A model generated the notes under the pieces. That model did not search any database, was not told the origin of the DNA, and worked only from the letters and a program-made list of their open reading frames with translations. Shown piece by piece: positions 1-8,396 of a stretch of 64,000 nt of DNA (within the stretch, counting starts at the first letter, position 1; each line of letters begins with the position of its first letter). Source of the stretch: Verrucomicrobiota bacterium (lineage in GTDB: Bacteria; Verrucomicrobiota; Verrucomicrobiia; Chthoniobacterales; Xiphinematobacteraceae); contig JAHFTB010000002.1 in NCBI GenBank assembly GCA_023269545.1, forward strand, positions 82,899-146,898, read 5' to 3'. The position numbers and the translations under genes were made by a program.

Positions 1-821
1 ATACGTTGCAAATGAGGCGCACGAGGATCCAGGGTCCGATAAACACGATGTCCGATCCCCATGATTTTTTTCTTTTCGGCTAGATGCTTCGTCACCCAAG
101 CGTCTACATTCTCCAGGCTACCAATTTCCAAAAGCATGTGAATCACGGCTTCATTGGCACCGCCATGCAAGGGACCTTTGAGAGTGCCAATGGCAGAGGT
201 AACAGCGGAATAAATATCGCTCAGCGTAGCTATGGTCACACGTGCGGAAAACGTGGAAGCATTCATGCCATGATCAGCATGCAAAACATAAGCGAGATTC
301 AGAGTCTTCACCGCCTCGGGCGTGGGTTCTTCGCCATTGAGCAAATAAAGAAAATGAGCGGCCTCATCCAAGTCAGATCGGATGGGAGGCAGACTCTTCC
401 CCTGGCGCGCACGATGGAAATAAGCTGCGATGACTCCCACATTCGCTGTGATATGAATAGCGCGTTGCTGATTCGCTTCCGCATCGGTTCCTTCCACCGT
501 GTCATACAAACCCAACATGGATACGGCCGTGCGTAACACGTCCATGGGATTGGCGTCCTTCGGAGCATGGCTCACGAAATCGACAATTTCTTGAGGAAGA
601 TGTCTGTAACGAACTAAATCCGCCTTGAGTTGATTCAGCTCGGCCCTATTAGGCAATTTTCCGTGCCAGAGAAGATAAACCACCTCCTCATAGCTGACTT
701 GGTTTGCAAGCTCATTAATATCGTAGCCCGCATAAATAAGAATTCCTTGTTCTCCAAGTATGTCACTGATTGCGGTGGTATTTGCGACGATTCCTTCAAG
801 TCCTTTGGCGGTAATTGGCAT
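1..821 (-). CDS. gltA: citrate synthase (N-terminal 273 residues; runs off the window)
   Basis: Condenses oxaloacetate and acetyl-CoA at the entry of the TCA cycle. Reading down from position 821 the protein opens MPITAKGLEGIVANTT, then GYDINELANQVSYEEVVYLL, which is the opening of the short (about 370 residue) bacterial type II-like citrate synthases. The catalytic histidine regions HADHGMNAS and GIGHRVYRTLDPRAPH are both present. The ATG at 821 gives the family's usual N-terminus; the frame is open further upstream but offers no ATG, and no good Shine-Dalgarno site is visible. The C-terminal part lies beyond position 1. It shares a strand with sucD and sucC, forming a TCA gene group, but a MITE separates it from sucD. 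Confidence 0.95.
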   Translation of the reverse strand, partial: MPITAKGLEGIVANTTAISDILGEQGILIYAGYDINELANQVSYEEVVYLLWHGKLPNRAELNQLKADLVRYRHLPQEIVDFVSHAPKDANPMDVLRTAVSMLGLYDTVEGTDAEANQQRAIHITANVGVIAAYFHRARQGKSLPPIRSDLDEAAHFLYLLNGEEPTPEAVKTLNLAYVLHADHGMNASTFSARVTIATLSDIYSAVTSAIGTLKGPLHGGANEAVIHMLLEIGSLENVDAWVTKHLAEKKKIMGIGHRVYRTLDPRAPHLQR

Positions 822-960
822 GGTTGGTATGATATGGGGGGTGATTCGCAGTTCGTAGAAGTGAATAATGGATAGCGGGTGGAAAGCAAACTATCAACTC
901 CTGCCCAAGAACCGGTTTTCTTTAAGGAAAGCATGGGGTGGTTATCCATTCAGTTCTTGG

Positions 961-983
961 GGCAATTCGCAGCTTTTTAGGCT
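961..983 (+). repeat. dispersed repeat R1, copy 1
   Basis: GGCAATTCGCAGCTTTTTAG followed by GCT. It recurs almost unchanged at 21800-21823 (plus) and 44328-44352 (minus). All three copies lie outside genes or at a gene end. Confidence 0.7.
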
Positions 984-1149
984 ATAGCGAAGTCCGTATA
1001 AAATGAGCAGGAATTTTCCTGGGATTTTTGATTCCATCGAGGCGTAAAACAGAAGCCATATCTGAAGATACGGACTCTGTTTTCTAACAAAGCCGGGAGC
1101 AAAAATAACGGTAAATTCGAACTCATTTTATACGGGCTTCGCCATATAG
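982..1149. repeat. MITE-like element with IS630-type ends
   Basis: A 168 bp element bounded by imperfect inverted repeats of 26-28 bp: left arm 982-1007 (CTATAGCGAAGTCCG...), right arm 1122-1149, whose reverse complement begins CTATATGGCGAAGCCCG. The outer bases TATAGC and the inner TATAAAATGA match the terminal repeats of the IS630-family element at 45277-46157. No transposase is encoded inside. The right 83 bp recur at 3729-3809. It lies just downstream of the sucD stop codon. Confidence 0.65.
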
Positions 1150-1169
1150 ATTCCACGAACCATTCCAAA

Positions 1170-2045
1170 CTATTTTTTCAATGCTTTGATCAGCACTTCG
1201 GCAATATCGGCAGGTGATTCCGCTACGTGGATACCCGCCTTCTTTAAGGCTTCGATTTTTCCTTGAGCGGTACCTGTTCCTCCGGAAACAATCGCCCCGG
1301 CATGACCCATCCGACGTCCGGGCGGTGCGGTAGCCCCCGCAATAAAAGCGGCAAGCGGTTTTTTACAATGCTGTTTCGCCCATGACGCAGCTTCCTCTTC
1401 GGCGGTGCCTCCAATTTCTCCAATCAGAATGATCCCTTCCGTTTCCGGATCGTCATTCAACAGCTGGAGAGCATCGAGGTGAGAAGTTCCATTGATAGGA
1501 TCGCCTCCAATACCAATACAGGTCGTTTGCCCATATCCTCGCGCGGTCAATTGCCAAACCGCTTCATAAGTGAGAGTACCGGAACGCGAAATCACACCAA
1601 TCGAACCTGGTTGATGAATATATCCCGGCATGATTCCAATTTTACATTGTCCGGGAGTGATAATCCCAGGACAATTCGGACCAATGAGGCGGGTGTTTTT
1701 GCCACGCAATCCTTCTTTCACCCTCATCATATCCATGACCGGAATCCCCTCGGTAATACAGACAATGAGTTCCACACCCGCGGAAGCCGCTTCCAATATG
1801 GCGTCTGCCGCAAATGGTGCCGGAACAAAAATCATCGTGGCATTACATCCACTACGCTTCCGAGCTTCCTCCACAGTGTCAAAAACGGGCACCTTGGAAT
1901 CAAACACTTCTCCTCCACGACCAGGAGTGACTCCGGCAACCACGTTAGTTCCATATTCCATGCAGCCCCGAGCATGAAAGCCTCCGGATTTCCCGGTAAT
2001 TCCTTGCACTAGCAAGCGAGTATTTTTATCGACCAAAATTGCCAT
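1170..2045 (-). CDS. sucD: succinyl-CoA ligase (ADP-forming), alpha subunit
   Basis: Forms succinate and ATP/GTP from succinyl-CoA together with SucC. The 291 residues match the usual length. The N-terminal CoA-binding Rossmann domain is seen as [35 protein letters not shown] and the phosphohistidine loop [15 protein letters not shown] are intact. It starts at an ATG ([15 protein letters not shown]), 27 bases after the sucC stop, so the two are clearly co-transcribed. A MITE lies immediately downstream of its stop codon. Confidence 0.98.
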   Translation of the reverse strand: MAILVDKNTRLLVQGITGKSGGFHARGCMEYGTNVVAGVTPGRGGEVFDSKVPVFDTVEEARKRSGCNATMIFVPAPFAADAILEAASAGVELIVCITEGIPVMDMMRVKEGLRGKNTRLIGPNCPGIITPGQCKIGIMPGYIHQPGSIGVISRSGTLTYEAVWQLTARGYGQTTCIGIGGDPINGTSHLDALQLLNDDPETEGIILIGEIGGTAEEEAASWAKQHCKKPLAAFIAGATAPPGRRMGHAGAIVSGGTGTAQGKIEALKKAGIHVAESPADIAEVLIKALKK

Positions 2046-2072
2046 AACTTTTTTTAAAAGAGTTGAGTGTAA

Positions 2073-3257
2073 TTACGCTTGTGCCGCTGCCACCACTTTT
2101 TTAGCGGCATCGGTCAGATCCTCAGCTGCGATAATAGGGAGATTTGATTCTTGGAGCAGCTTTTTCCCAAGTTCCACATTGGTTCCTTCCAAACGGACCA
2201 CGAGAGGAACGGGCAAACTAAGAACCCGCACAGCATTGATAATCCCCTGCGCAATAATATCGCATCGCATGATACCTCCAAAAATATTCACCAGGATGGC
2301 CTTTACATTTTTATCGCTGACAAGAATTTTGAAGGCTTCTGTCACTTGTTGTTCGTTCGCACCACCGCCCACATCCAAAAAGTTAGCAGGCTCTCCCCCG
2401 TGATATTGAATGATGTCCATGGTCGCCATCGCGAGACCAGCACCATTCACCAGGCAAGCAATATTGCCATCCAAACCCACATAATTCAGATTGAATTGAG
2501 AAGCGGTGACCTCGCGAGGATCTTCTTCTGTCGTATCTCGCAAAGCGGCGATTTTCGGATGTCGAAAGAGTGCATTATCGTCAAAATTAAACTTCGCATC
2601 CAGAGCAAGCACTTTGCCGTCTTGCGTAAGAACCAGAGGATTGACTTCCACAAGGGAACAATCCGACTCTAAAAACAGCTTGAAAATATTGAGAAATAAA
2701 GTGGCCGCCTCGCCAATTTTGGAAGACTCAAAACCGAGACGTTGAGCGATATTTCGCGCTTGATATGGCTGTAAGCCCAAAAGCGGATGAATCGCCTCCT
2801 TAATGATTTTTTCCGGAAATTTTTCCGCCACCATTTCAATATCCACCCCGCCCTCCGTACTCGCAATGACAAGTGGTGCGCCAATGGCCCGATCTAAAAC
2901 TATGGCGAAATAATACTCCTTAGCAATCACAACACTTTCCGCCACAAGAACTTTACGAACCACCCGCCCGGCAGCCCCTGTCTGATGAGTGACTAAAGTA
3001 TTTCCGAGCATTTTGGACGCCAGCCCGGCCGCCTTTTCGGGAGAATCACACAGATGAACCCCTCCTTGGAACCCATTGGTAAAAGTGCCCTTCCCTCGTC
3101 CACCTGCATGAATCTGGGCTTTTACTACCAGATGGTGGGTTTCCAAACGGTTCGCCACCGTTTGCACCTCCTCTCGACTGGAAGCGGAAGCTCCTTTCGG
3201 AGTGGCCACCTGAAACTCTTCAAATAACTGCTTTGCTTGGTACTCGTGGATATTCAT
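2073..3257 (-). CDS. sucC: succinyl-CoA ligase (ADP-forming), beta subunit
   Basis: ATP-grasp partner of SucD. The protein is 394 residues, the normal length, and begins [15 protein letters not shown], the canonical SucC start. It carries [14 protein letters not shown] (nucleotide loop), [20 protein letters not shown] (metal/nucleotide site) and [16 protein letters not shown] near the C-terminus. It is the first gene of a sucC-sucD pair on the minus strand. The 650 bases upstream contain no other gene, so the promoter presumably lies there. Confidence 0.98.
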   Translation of the reverse strand: MNIHEYQAKQLFEEFQVATPKGASASSREEVQTVANRLETHHLVVKAQIHAGGRGKGTFTNGFQGGVHLCDSPEKAAGLASKMLGNTLVTHQTGAAGRVVRKVLVAESVVIAKEYYFAIVLDRAIGAPLVIASTEGGVDIEMVAEKFPEKIIKEAIHPLLGLQPYQARNIAQRLGFESSKIGEAATLFLNIFKLFLESDCSLVEVNPLVLTQDGKVLALDAKFNFDDNALFRHPKIAALRDTTEEDPREVTASQFNLNYVGLDGNIACLVNGAGLAMATMDIIQYHGGEPANFLDVGGGANEQQVTEAFKILVSDKNVKAILVNIFGGIMRCDIIAQGIINAVRVLSLPVPLVVRLEGTNVELGKKLLQESNLPIIAAEDLTDAAKKVVAAAQA

Positions 3258-3913
3258 TCAATTTTTCAAACTTGGATAACTTGGATTTGGGCTAGGATCG
3301 CCAAGCTCCTCCGAGGCGGATCCTCTGCCCCAAACAGTGAAACCTCTTTGTTTTCATTTAGTTTATGTAACAGATTCCAACGCAGAAGCGATCCCACACT
3401 ACCCTCTTCTCTAAGAAGCTCAATCGCCAAGAAAAAAAATGGAGCTATTCTCTCTCTCCCGAATTTTCCGTTCTATTTTATTTTTGGAAAAATTCATAAT
3501 TCATTGTATAATAAACAGTAGTATAAAAATTTTGAATTTCTCTCATTCGCCAACCACTGATTGCGAAGCACCCATAAAATGATACAGCTTTGTCGCCCTT
3601 AGCTGGAGGCTTTGTTGCAAGAAAAAGGCAATTTCTACGGATATGATCTCTTGCTTACGCCATCTCCAAAACTAAATTTCAGTGAATGTGGGAACAGCCA
3701 GGGCAAACTGCCAGGGTTTGCCTCACTTGATACGGACTCTGTTTTGTAACAAAGCGGGGAGCAAAAATAACGGTCAATTCGAACTCATTTTATACGGGCT
3801 TCGCTATAGCTGATGGACGCATAATCGGCTCCTGTATGAATAAGCATCCGCATCAGGAATGATTGAAATTCCTACGACCAAAATTGCCAAAAGTACCAGA
3901 ACTTATACAGATT
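3258..3913. other. intergenic region with truncated MITE copy
   Basis: No convincing gene. The right half (3729-3809) repeats the inner and right part of the 982-1149 element at high identity (GATACGGACTCTGTTTT through CGGGCTTCGCTATAG). A stretch near 3650 (TTGCTTACGCC...) resembles the sequence near 35070. Confidence 0.6.
3729..3809 (+). repeat. partial MITE copy (right half)
   Basis: Matches 1067-1149 with few differences and ends in the intact terminal sequence CATTTTATACGGGCTTCGCT plus ATAG. The left terminal repeat is missing, so this copy could not move by itself. Confidence 0.65.
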
Positions 3914-4669
3914 CTAGAGAAAAAATCGCTCGCTTGCCCTGTTTTTTTCGTCATTGATTTTCAATACAGTACTGTGATGTTCGTTCCTTATCTCATGTTC
4001 TTCATCAGGTGACAACACCTTCTGTGAGTGAATCACTCTGGAAAGTTCGTTATTTGTATCTTGTATCCACGTTATTAAACTATCTATCTCCTGATTTGTT
4101 TGTTGCGGGTTGTTTATCTTTGTAATTCCATTCTGTAAACACCTCACCACCTTCTGAAAGTCCTGAATTTTTTTCTGACTAAGCCTGATATGCTTTATAG
4201 TTTTTAATCTTGTGTCCATGCCTTCTGGCATCGGTTCGTCTACACCCTCCAAAAGTCTCCTTGATGAAATGATATGAACATCATGCTCATTTACATCACT
4301 TATAAGCTCGGTTATTTTAGCTTCCTCATGCTTTATCTGATGCTTCACACGGGGTATCCATGGACCTCCTATGGTATTCACAAACCCTGGTTGGCTATCT
4401 CCTGTTAGTACCTGTTGCAATTGCAATTGTGTGGCGCACATTGATTGTTGCAAAAGTAATATGTGTTTTTGCTTTTTCACTATGTCAGATATGCTCAATA
4501 ACACCTTCATACGTGCACCGCTCGCCACTATTTTCTGCTGCCAGCTGTCTATTGTACCAATAATAGGCCTCTTGCCGGCAGCGATGTCTCGTTTTTTACG
4601 AATACCCTCCATCTGGTTTCCATGCACGAATGAGTATGATTTATATGAGGCATGCGAGATCTCTTGCAT
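3914..4669 (-). CDS. hypothetical protein, helical, orphan
   Basis: A 251-residue, charged, predominantly helical protein without signal peptide or membrane segment. I do not recognise the family. It contains possible coiled-coil stretches (KQKHILLLQQSMCATQLQLQ; IKHEEAKITELISDVNEHD; IRLSQKKIQDFQKVVRC). Base composition is AT-richer than the flanking housekeeping genes, as in the other orphan genes at 22.4-27.0 kb, which suggests a shared origin or function. It is flanked by repeat-rich non-coding DNA on both sides. Confidence 0.55.
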   Translation of the reverse strand: MQEISHASYKSYSFVHGNQMEGIRKKRDIAAGKRPIIGTIDSWQQKIVASGARMKVLLSISDIVKKQKHILLLQQSMCATQLQLQQVLTGDSQPGFVNTIGGPWIPRVKHQIKHEEAKITELISDVNEHDVHIISSRRLLEGVDEPMPEGMDTRLKTIKHIRLSQKKIQDFQKVVRCLQNGITKINNPQQTNQEIDSLITWIQDTNNELSRVIHSQKVLSPDEEHEIRNEHHSTVLKINDEKNRASERFFL

Positions 4670-5000
4670 ATTTTTTTGGAAAAACGAGTGATTCGTTTAG
4701 TTATAAAATACTATTACTAAGGCATTGGAAAATAATATATACTTAGAGTAGTCCTCCTCGCTTAGAGAAGCGGCAATACATTTTCATTTTCTGAAGGACT
4801 TGCATCAACACGTATGATTTACCCACTTTAGCTAGTATTACACAACTCATTATTCACAATATATTTATGTATTTTTACGGCATTTTAAAACAATTTATGC
4901 AGAAGCCGGGAAGAGGAGGAAATATGGGGTGGGCGGTGCTTTAAAAAACCGCGAGGGCAACCATTGCCTCTTGCAGTGAACCTCATTTTCAACGAATAAT
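4670..5000. other. AT-rich intergenic region between divergent genes
   Basis: This 331-base AT-rich stretch separates the minus-strand orphan gene from the plus-strand transporter, so it should hold both promoters. I see no clear -35/-10 pair or structured RNA that I could defend. Confidence 0.4.
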
Positions 5001-6209
5001 TTGAGGGTCTTGAAAAATTCATCTCGTTTTACGTTGGGAATTGTTTTGTTCACCATCCTGATCGATCTGATTGGGTTTGGTATCATCATACCAGTGCTTC
5101 CTTTATATGCGGAAGGAGGGCTATTTCATGCCACACCATTTCAGTTAGGTTGGCTGGTAGGGATATTTTCCTTAGTGCAATTCATTATGGCTCCCATAAT
5201 CGGAAAAATTTCCGATCGTGTGGGGCGTAAGCCCGTCCTTTTGTTAAGTGTAATCTGTACGGCCGTGGGTTTTTGGATTATGGGTGCGGCAACCGCACTT
5301 TGGATGCTTTTTTTGGCACGAATCATTGCCGGAGCGAGTGGCGGAAATATCTCCACTGCGCAGGCTTGCATTGCTGACATTACCCCGGCAGATCAGCGCT
5401 CAAAGTCTATGGGGCTATTGGGAGCAGCTTTTGGCTTGGGTTTTGTGTTGGGCCCGGCCCTAGGCGGAATGCTCAGTGTGCATATTTCCGCTTCAGCGCC
5501 TTTCTACTTTGCGGCCGTACTTGCTTTCTGTAACGCCATTTTTATTGCCATTTGTCTGCCGGAAACTTTGGCAAAAGAGAATCGCATTCAGGCCAGCCAA
5601 AAGGCCCCTTTATCGGAGGTATTTGCTGGCGGACAAGGCATTTTTATCAGCGCTATCCTGGGTGCCTATTTGGCGTCAATTACAGGATTCTCTATGATGA
5701 CCACTCTTTTCGCATTATTTAACGAAAAGCGTCTGGGCTATGGAGTCAACCAAACTGGCTATCTCCTTGCTTATGTAGGCATATTGGGGATTTTAGTACA
5801 GGGGGGCCTCCTGCGGAGGCTCCTTCAAAAGCCGATAGAAAAATCACTCTCCGCAATAGGGGCGCTCCTTTTGGTGTTCGGCTTCCTCTTGCTTCCCTTC
5901 TGCGGAGGGGCAATCTCCTTGGCCGCGGTGCTCTTTTTAATTGCCTTGGGCAATGGATTTGTAGTCCCCACCCTCAATGGCTTGGCTTCGCGGTGTTCGA
6001 GCTCTCACATGCAAGGACGAGTCATCGGCCTCATGCAGTCAGCAGGCAGTTTGGGACGCTTCGGAGGACCTCTGATCGCAATGACATTAGTAAAGTGGGA
6101 TGCTCCCTCTCACTATGGCCGCACTCCTTTTTGGGGGGGGGGCTGCGTTTTCTCTTATCGCCTGCTGCCTGATACTCACTTTTTCCAAAGAGAAGATCCG
6201 ACTAGCTGA
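5001..6209 (+). CDS. MFS transporter, TetA/multidrug-like, C-terminus frameshifted at a G10 tract
   Basis: A drug:H+ antiporter-type permease of the inner membrane. It has about eleven clear membrane helices and the family's loop 2-3 motif as GKISDRVGRKPVLL; the N-terminus reads LIDLIGFGIIIPVLPLYAEG. The start is a TTG at 5001; no better start is in frame. Just after SHYGRTPFWGGG the frame leaves the membrane-protein pattern. In the alternative frame after the G run the sequence reads AAFSLIACCLILTFSKEK and stops at 6214-6216, which is the expected last helix. With one G fewer (nine) the protein would be intact. This is either phase variation by slipped-strand mispairing, a real mutation or an assembly error. 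Confidence 0.9.
   Translation: MRVLKNSSRFTLGIVLFTILIDLIGFGIIIPVLPLYAEGGLFHATPFQLGWLVGIFSLVQFIMAPIIGKISDRVGRKPVLLLSVICTAVGFWIMGAATALWMLFLARIIAGASGGNISTAQACIADITPADQRSKSMGLLGAAFGLGFVLGPALGGMLSVHISASAPFYFAAVLAFCNAIFIAICLPETLAKENRIQASQKAPLSEVFAGGQGIFISAILGAYLASITGFSMMTTLFALFNEKRLGYGVNQTGYLLAYVGILGILVQGGLLRRLLQKPIEKSLSAIGALLLVFGFLLLPFCGGAISLAAVLFLIALGNGFVVPTLNGLASRCSSSHMQGRVIGLMQSAGSLGRFGGPLIAMTLVKWDAPSHYGRTPFWGGGCVFSYRLLPDTHFFQREDPTS
6133..6142 (+). repeat. homopolymeric G10 tract in coding sequence
   Basis: Ten consecutive G within the MFS gene, exactly where the reading frame switches from the expected last transmembrane helix to a non-homologous tail. Tracts of this length are typical slippage sites. 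Confidence 0.85.
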
Positions 6210-6215
6210 ACATTA

Positions 6216-6237
6216 GTGAGTATAGCGAACTACTCAC
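6216..6237. terminator. stem-loop between convergent MFS and rpsI genes
   Basis: Perfect 7 bp stem GTGAGTA (6216-6222) and TACTCAC (6231-6237) with an 8-base loop, sited between two convergent genes. There is no strong T tract, so a terminator role is only plausible. The 11-mer TTAGTGAGTAT recurs in the hairpin at 18140. Confidence 0.35.
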
Positions 6238-6258
6238 CGCACGAAACAAAGAAGCAAA

Positions 6259-6669
6259 TTAACGTTTGGAGAACTGGAAGCGCTTACGTGCACCAGGCTG
6301 ACCAGGTTTTTTGCGTTCTTTCATGCGGGGGTCCCGGGTCAACATACCTTCCTTTTTTAGGATAGCACGATGTGATTCATTTACGAGTAGAAGCACACGG
6401 GAAATTGCCAGACGCAGGGCACCAGCCTGGCCAACGATACCCCCGCCGTTTGTTTTGACGGTAAGGTCAAAGGAATGCATGGCATTCGCAAGTTCCAAGG
6501 GCCGCAGAATGTCATTCTGCATGGAAAGACTCGGAAAGTAATCGGTGAAGTCTTTATTGTTTATTTTAATGACTCCGGCACCCGGCTTGAGCCAGATTCT
6601 CGCAACGGAAGTCTTGCGGCGTCCTGTGGCGGTCGTATCTTGAACGTTATCTGTAGCAATGGCGGACAT
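6259..6669 (-). CDS. rpsI: 30S ribosomal protein S9
   Basis: Small-subunit protein whose C-terminal tail reaches the P-site tRNA. The 136 residues include the core GRRKTSVARIWLKPG, GGGIVGQAGALRLAISR, the LLTRDPRMKERKKPGQPGAR-like segment near the end, and the conserved basic terminus RKRFQFSKR. The N-terminal dozen residues before TGRRKTS are a variable extension. It follows rplM by 14 bases, the nearly universal rplM-rpsI order. Confidence 0.97.
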   Translation of the reverse strand: MSAIATDNVQDTTATGRRKTSVARIWLKPGAGVIKINNKDFTDYFPSLSMQNDILRPLELANAMHSFDLTVKTNGGGIVGQAGALRLAISRVLLLVNESHRAILKKEGMLTRDPRMKERKKPGQPGARKRFQFSKR

Positions 6670-6683
6670 GAAGACGAAAAATT

Positions 6684-7106
6684 CTAGATTGATTGTGGAT
6701 TTTGCGCAGCGTGCGGATGGTCGCTACCACGGTATACTTTTAACTTACGATACACACTACGTCCCAATCGGTTATGGGGTAACATTCCGCGAACAGCGTG
6801 TTCAATAATAAGTTCCGGGCGACGTTGCCGCCGATCACGAAAAGATTCTGATTTATGGCCACCCACATAGCCCGAAAAGCTCATATAGGTTTTGGCGGTC
6901 GTCTTTTTTCCACCCACTTGCACTTTGTCGGCATTAATGACGACGACAAAGTCACCAGTATCTACGTGAGGAGTAAAAATAGATTTGTGCTTACCACGCA
7001 GCAACTTCGCCGCTTGTACGGCAATATGACCCAGATGCCGGTTCCGGGCGTCGATCACCCACCAGGTGCGCTCGACTTCTTCAGCTTTGGCAGAATACGT
7101 ACTCAT
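6684..7106 (-). CDS. rplM: 50S ribosomal protein L13
   Basis: Early-assembly 23S rRNA-binding protein; 140 residues, the usual length. Seen: [45 protein letters not shown]-equivalent [10 protein letters not shown], and [20 protein letters not shown]. It is the first gene of the rplM-rpsI pair. It sits 106 bases downstream of the respiratory operon on the same strand, so read-through from that operon is possible, though these genes normally have their own promoter. Confidence 0.97.
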   Translation of the reverse strand: MSTYSAKAEEVERTWWVIDARNRHLGHIAVQAAKLLRGKHKSIFTPHVDTGDFVVVINADKVQVGGKKTTAKTYMSFSGYVGGHKSESFRDRRQRRPELIIEHAVRGMLPHNRLGRSVYRKLKVYRGSDHPHAAQNPQSI

Positions 7107-7212
7107 TTACAAAATACAGAGTGAATGGAAAATAGTAGAGGTGTATGGGTAGGTGTCAATCGCCAATTCAAAAAAAACCAAGGCTCAACTCAGTTGCCGT
7201 ACGAAGAGAATT

Positions 7213-7785
7213 TTATTTGGGAAGCGAAACTTTTTGTAGCTCACTCCAGGTCCATGGTTCCACACGCAATGGGAGATTCTTTCGAATGGAAGAAACTTCC
7301 TCTGAGGTCAGAGGGGAAGCTCGATTCCCCCAATCGGAACGGATGTAAGAGAGAACACCTGCGATTTCTGTGTCGGAGAGTTGATTCCATGCTGGCATAT
7401 TCCCGTTGTAAACGAGTCCCCTCACAATCACAGGACCCTGAAGCCCATATAAGAGTATTGCTATCAGATGCTTATCTGTGTGCCAGCCTCGCCCTAAGAC
7501 CCATTCGCTCTCGGCTAAGGGAGGATATTGTGAGGGAATTCCCAATCCGGAAGATTGGTGACAGATGAGACAGTTGGTTTCGAAAATTTGGCGCCCTAAA
7601 AGCAATGGATCTGCGGTCGCAGCAAACGGGTCCATCCTGGAAGAAGCATCGGAAATATCCGTGCGAAATCCGGCGATATTCGTAAAAAAAGCCATTCCGG
7701 ACCAACAAATAAGCACCAGTAGGCCGCCAGAAAACCAGAACGGTACGTTGCCATCGGAATTCGGAGGCTGTTCGGAAGCATTCAA
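7213..7785 (-). CDS. membrane-anchored mono-heme cytochrome c (CcoP-like)
   Basis: The 190 residues begin with a short cytoplasmic N-terminus and one membrane helix (VPFWFSGGLLVLICWSGMAF), followed by a periplasmic cytochrome c domain with a single CxxCH site (CLICHQ). A Met ligand candidate is in NGNMPAWNQLSD, followed by the typical helix IAGVLSYIRSDWG. It overlaps the preceding ccoO-like gene by ATGA, showing translational coupling. It is last in the act/cco operon and likely passes electrons within that complex. It has one heme domain rather than the two of classical CcoP. Confidence 0.85.
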   Translation of the reverse strand: MNASEQPPNSDGNVPFWFSGGLLVLICWSGMAFFTNIAGFRTDISDASSRMDPFAATADPLLLGRQIFETNCLICHQSSGLGIPSQYPPLAESEWVLGRGWHTDKHLIAILLYGLQGPVIVRGLVYNGNMPAWNQLSDTEIAGVLSYIRSDWGNRASPLTSEEVSSIRKNLPLRVEPWTWSELQKVSLPK

Positions 7786-8396
7786 GGGTCTCTGTTCCCC
7801 ATTTTATGTATGCCTGGGGAAGTTGGCAATCCTGTGGGCTTCAGAGACAGTAAATAGGCCGCGAGACACTCTGCTGCATAGGTAGGAATCACTTCGTATC
7901 CCTCGGGCACACGAAAACGACTGGAAAGATCCAACGCACGGGCAGAGGGCGCTCCCTGGATTTTCTGTATTTTATACAAAAAGGGGTAAGGAGGCATTCC
8001 TCCTCCCCTTGAAGCATATAGAAGACGGTGAACCGCAGCCGGGCTTTGTTGGCGCAGGGCATAGCTCGATAGGTCGGGTCCTATGCGCAGGGAACCCGGA
8101 AAATATACGGGATATGAGAGAGTATCCCGCAGTAAAGACCCCCGGTGCCCCCAAAGTCGTGCCACATCTGCTGAAGTCACGGAAAGCTGGCGAATTTGTT
8201 GGGTGTGACACGCCACGCAGCCCATGCTCCCGTAAACCCGCATACCAGTTAAGGCCATTCCGGAAAGAGGAAGAGGCAAGGAGCCACTCGGAGAAGAAAG
8301 CGGCGGAAGTCTTCCCAATGCGAAGATGGAAGGAATGCAGATAGCGACCCACGAAAAACCTATGCTGAGAAACAAAATCAGAGCGATCCTTTTCAT
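7782..8396 (-). CDS. ccoO-like: mono-heme cytochrome c, CcoO-like (cbb3 subunit II)
   Basis: The start at 8396 (MKRIALILFLSIGF) is chosen because it overlaps the upstream stop as ATGA and has a GGAGAG site nearby; a longer in-frame ORF exists upstream but would run through the upstream gene. The product is 204 residues: an N-terminal membrane anchor, then RVYGSMGCVACHTQQIR, the CcoO heme motif, RIGPDLSSYALR and a GGGMPPYPFLYK segment. These match the CcoO pattern of heme c attachment, RxGPDL and MPxYxxL. It is the partner of the oxidase-like membrane subunit immediately upstream. Confidence 0.88.
   Translation of the reverse strand: MKRIALILFLSIGFSWVAICIPSIFALGRLPPLSSPSGSLPLPLSGMALTGMRVYGSMGCVACHTQQIRQLSVTSADVARLWGHRGSLLRDTLSYPVYFPGSLRIGPDLSSYALRQQSPAAVHRLLYASRGGGMPPYPFLYKIQKIQGAPSARALDLSSRFRVPEGYEVIPTYAAECLAAYLLSLKPTGLPTSPGIHKMGNRDP

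Larger units (their letters stand above)
822..1169. other. gltA-sucD intergenic region made largely of dispersed repeats
   Basis: No gene is supported here; the short ORFs are not protein-like. It contains a minus-strand copy of a sequence related to AAAGAAAGCCCGGTTCCCGG (around 900-925), a copy of the GCAATTCGCAGCTTTTTAG repeat (961-983), and a complete MITE-like element (982-1149). Confidence 0.6.

Noticed and set aside
977..1168. 63-residue minus-strand ORF
   Set aside because: It lies wholly within the MITE and has no protein-like composition.
3237..3521. 94-residue plus-strand ORF upstream of sucC
   Set aside because: Composition is not protein-like and it overlaps the sucC start antisense; no family or ribosome site.
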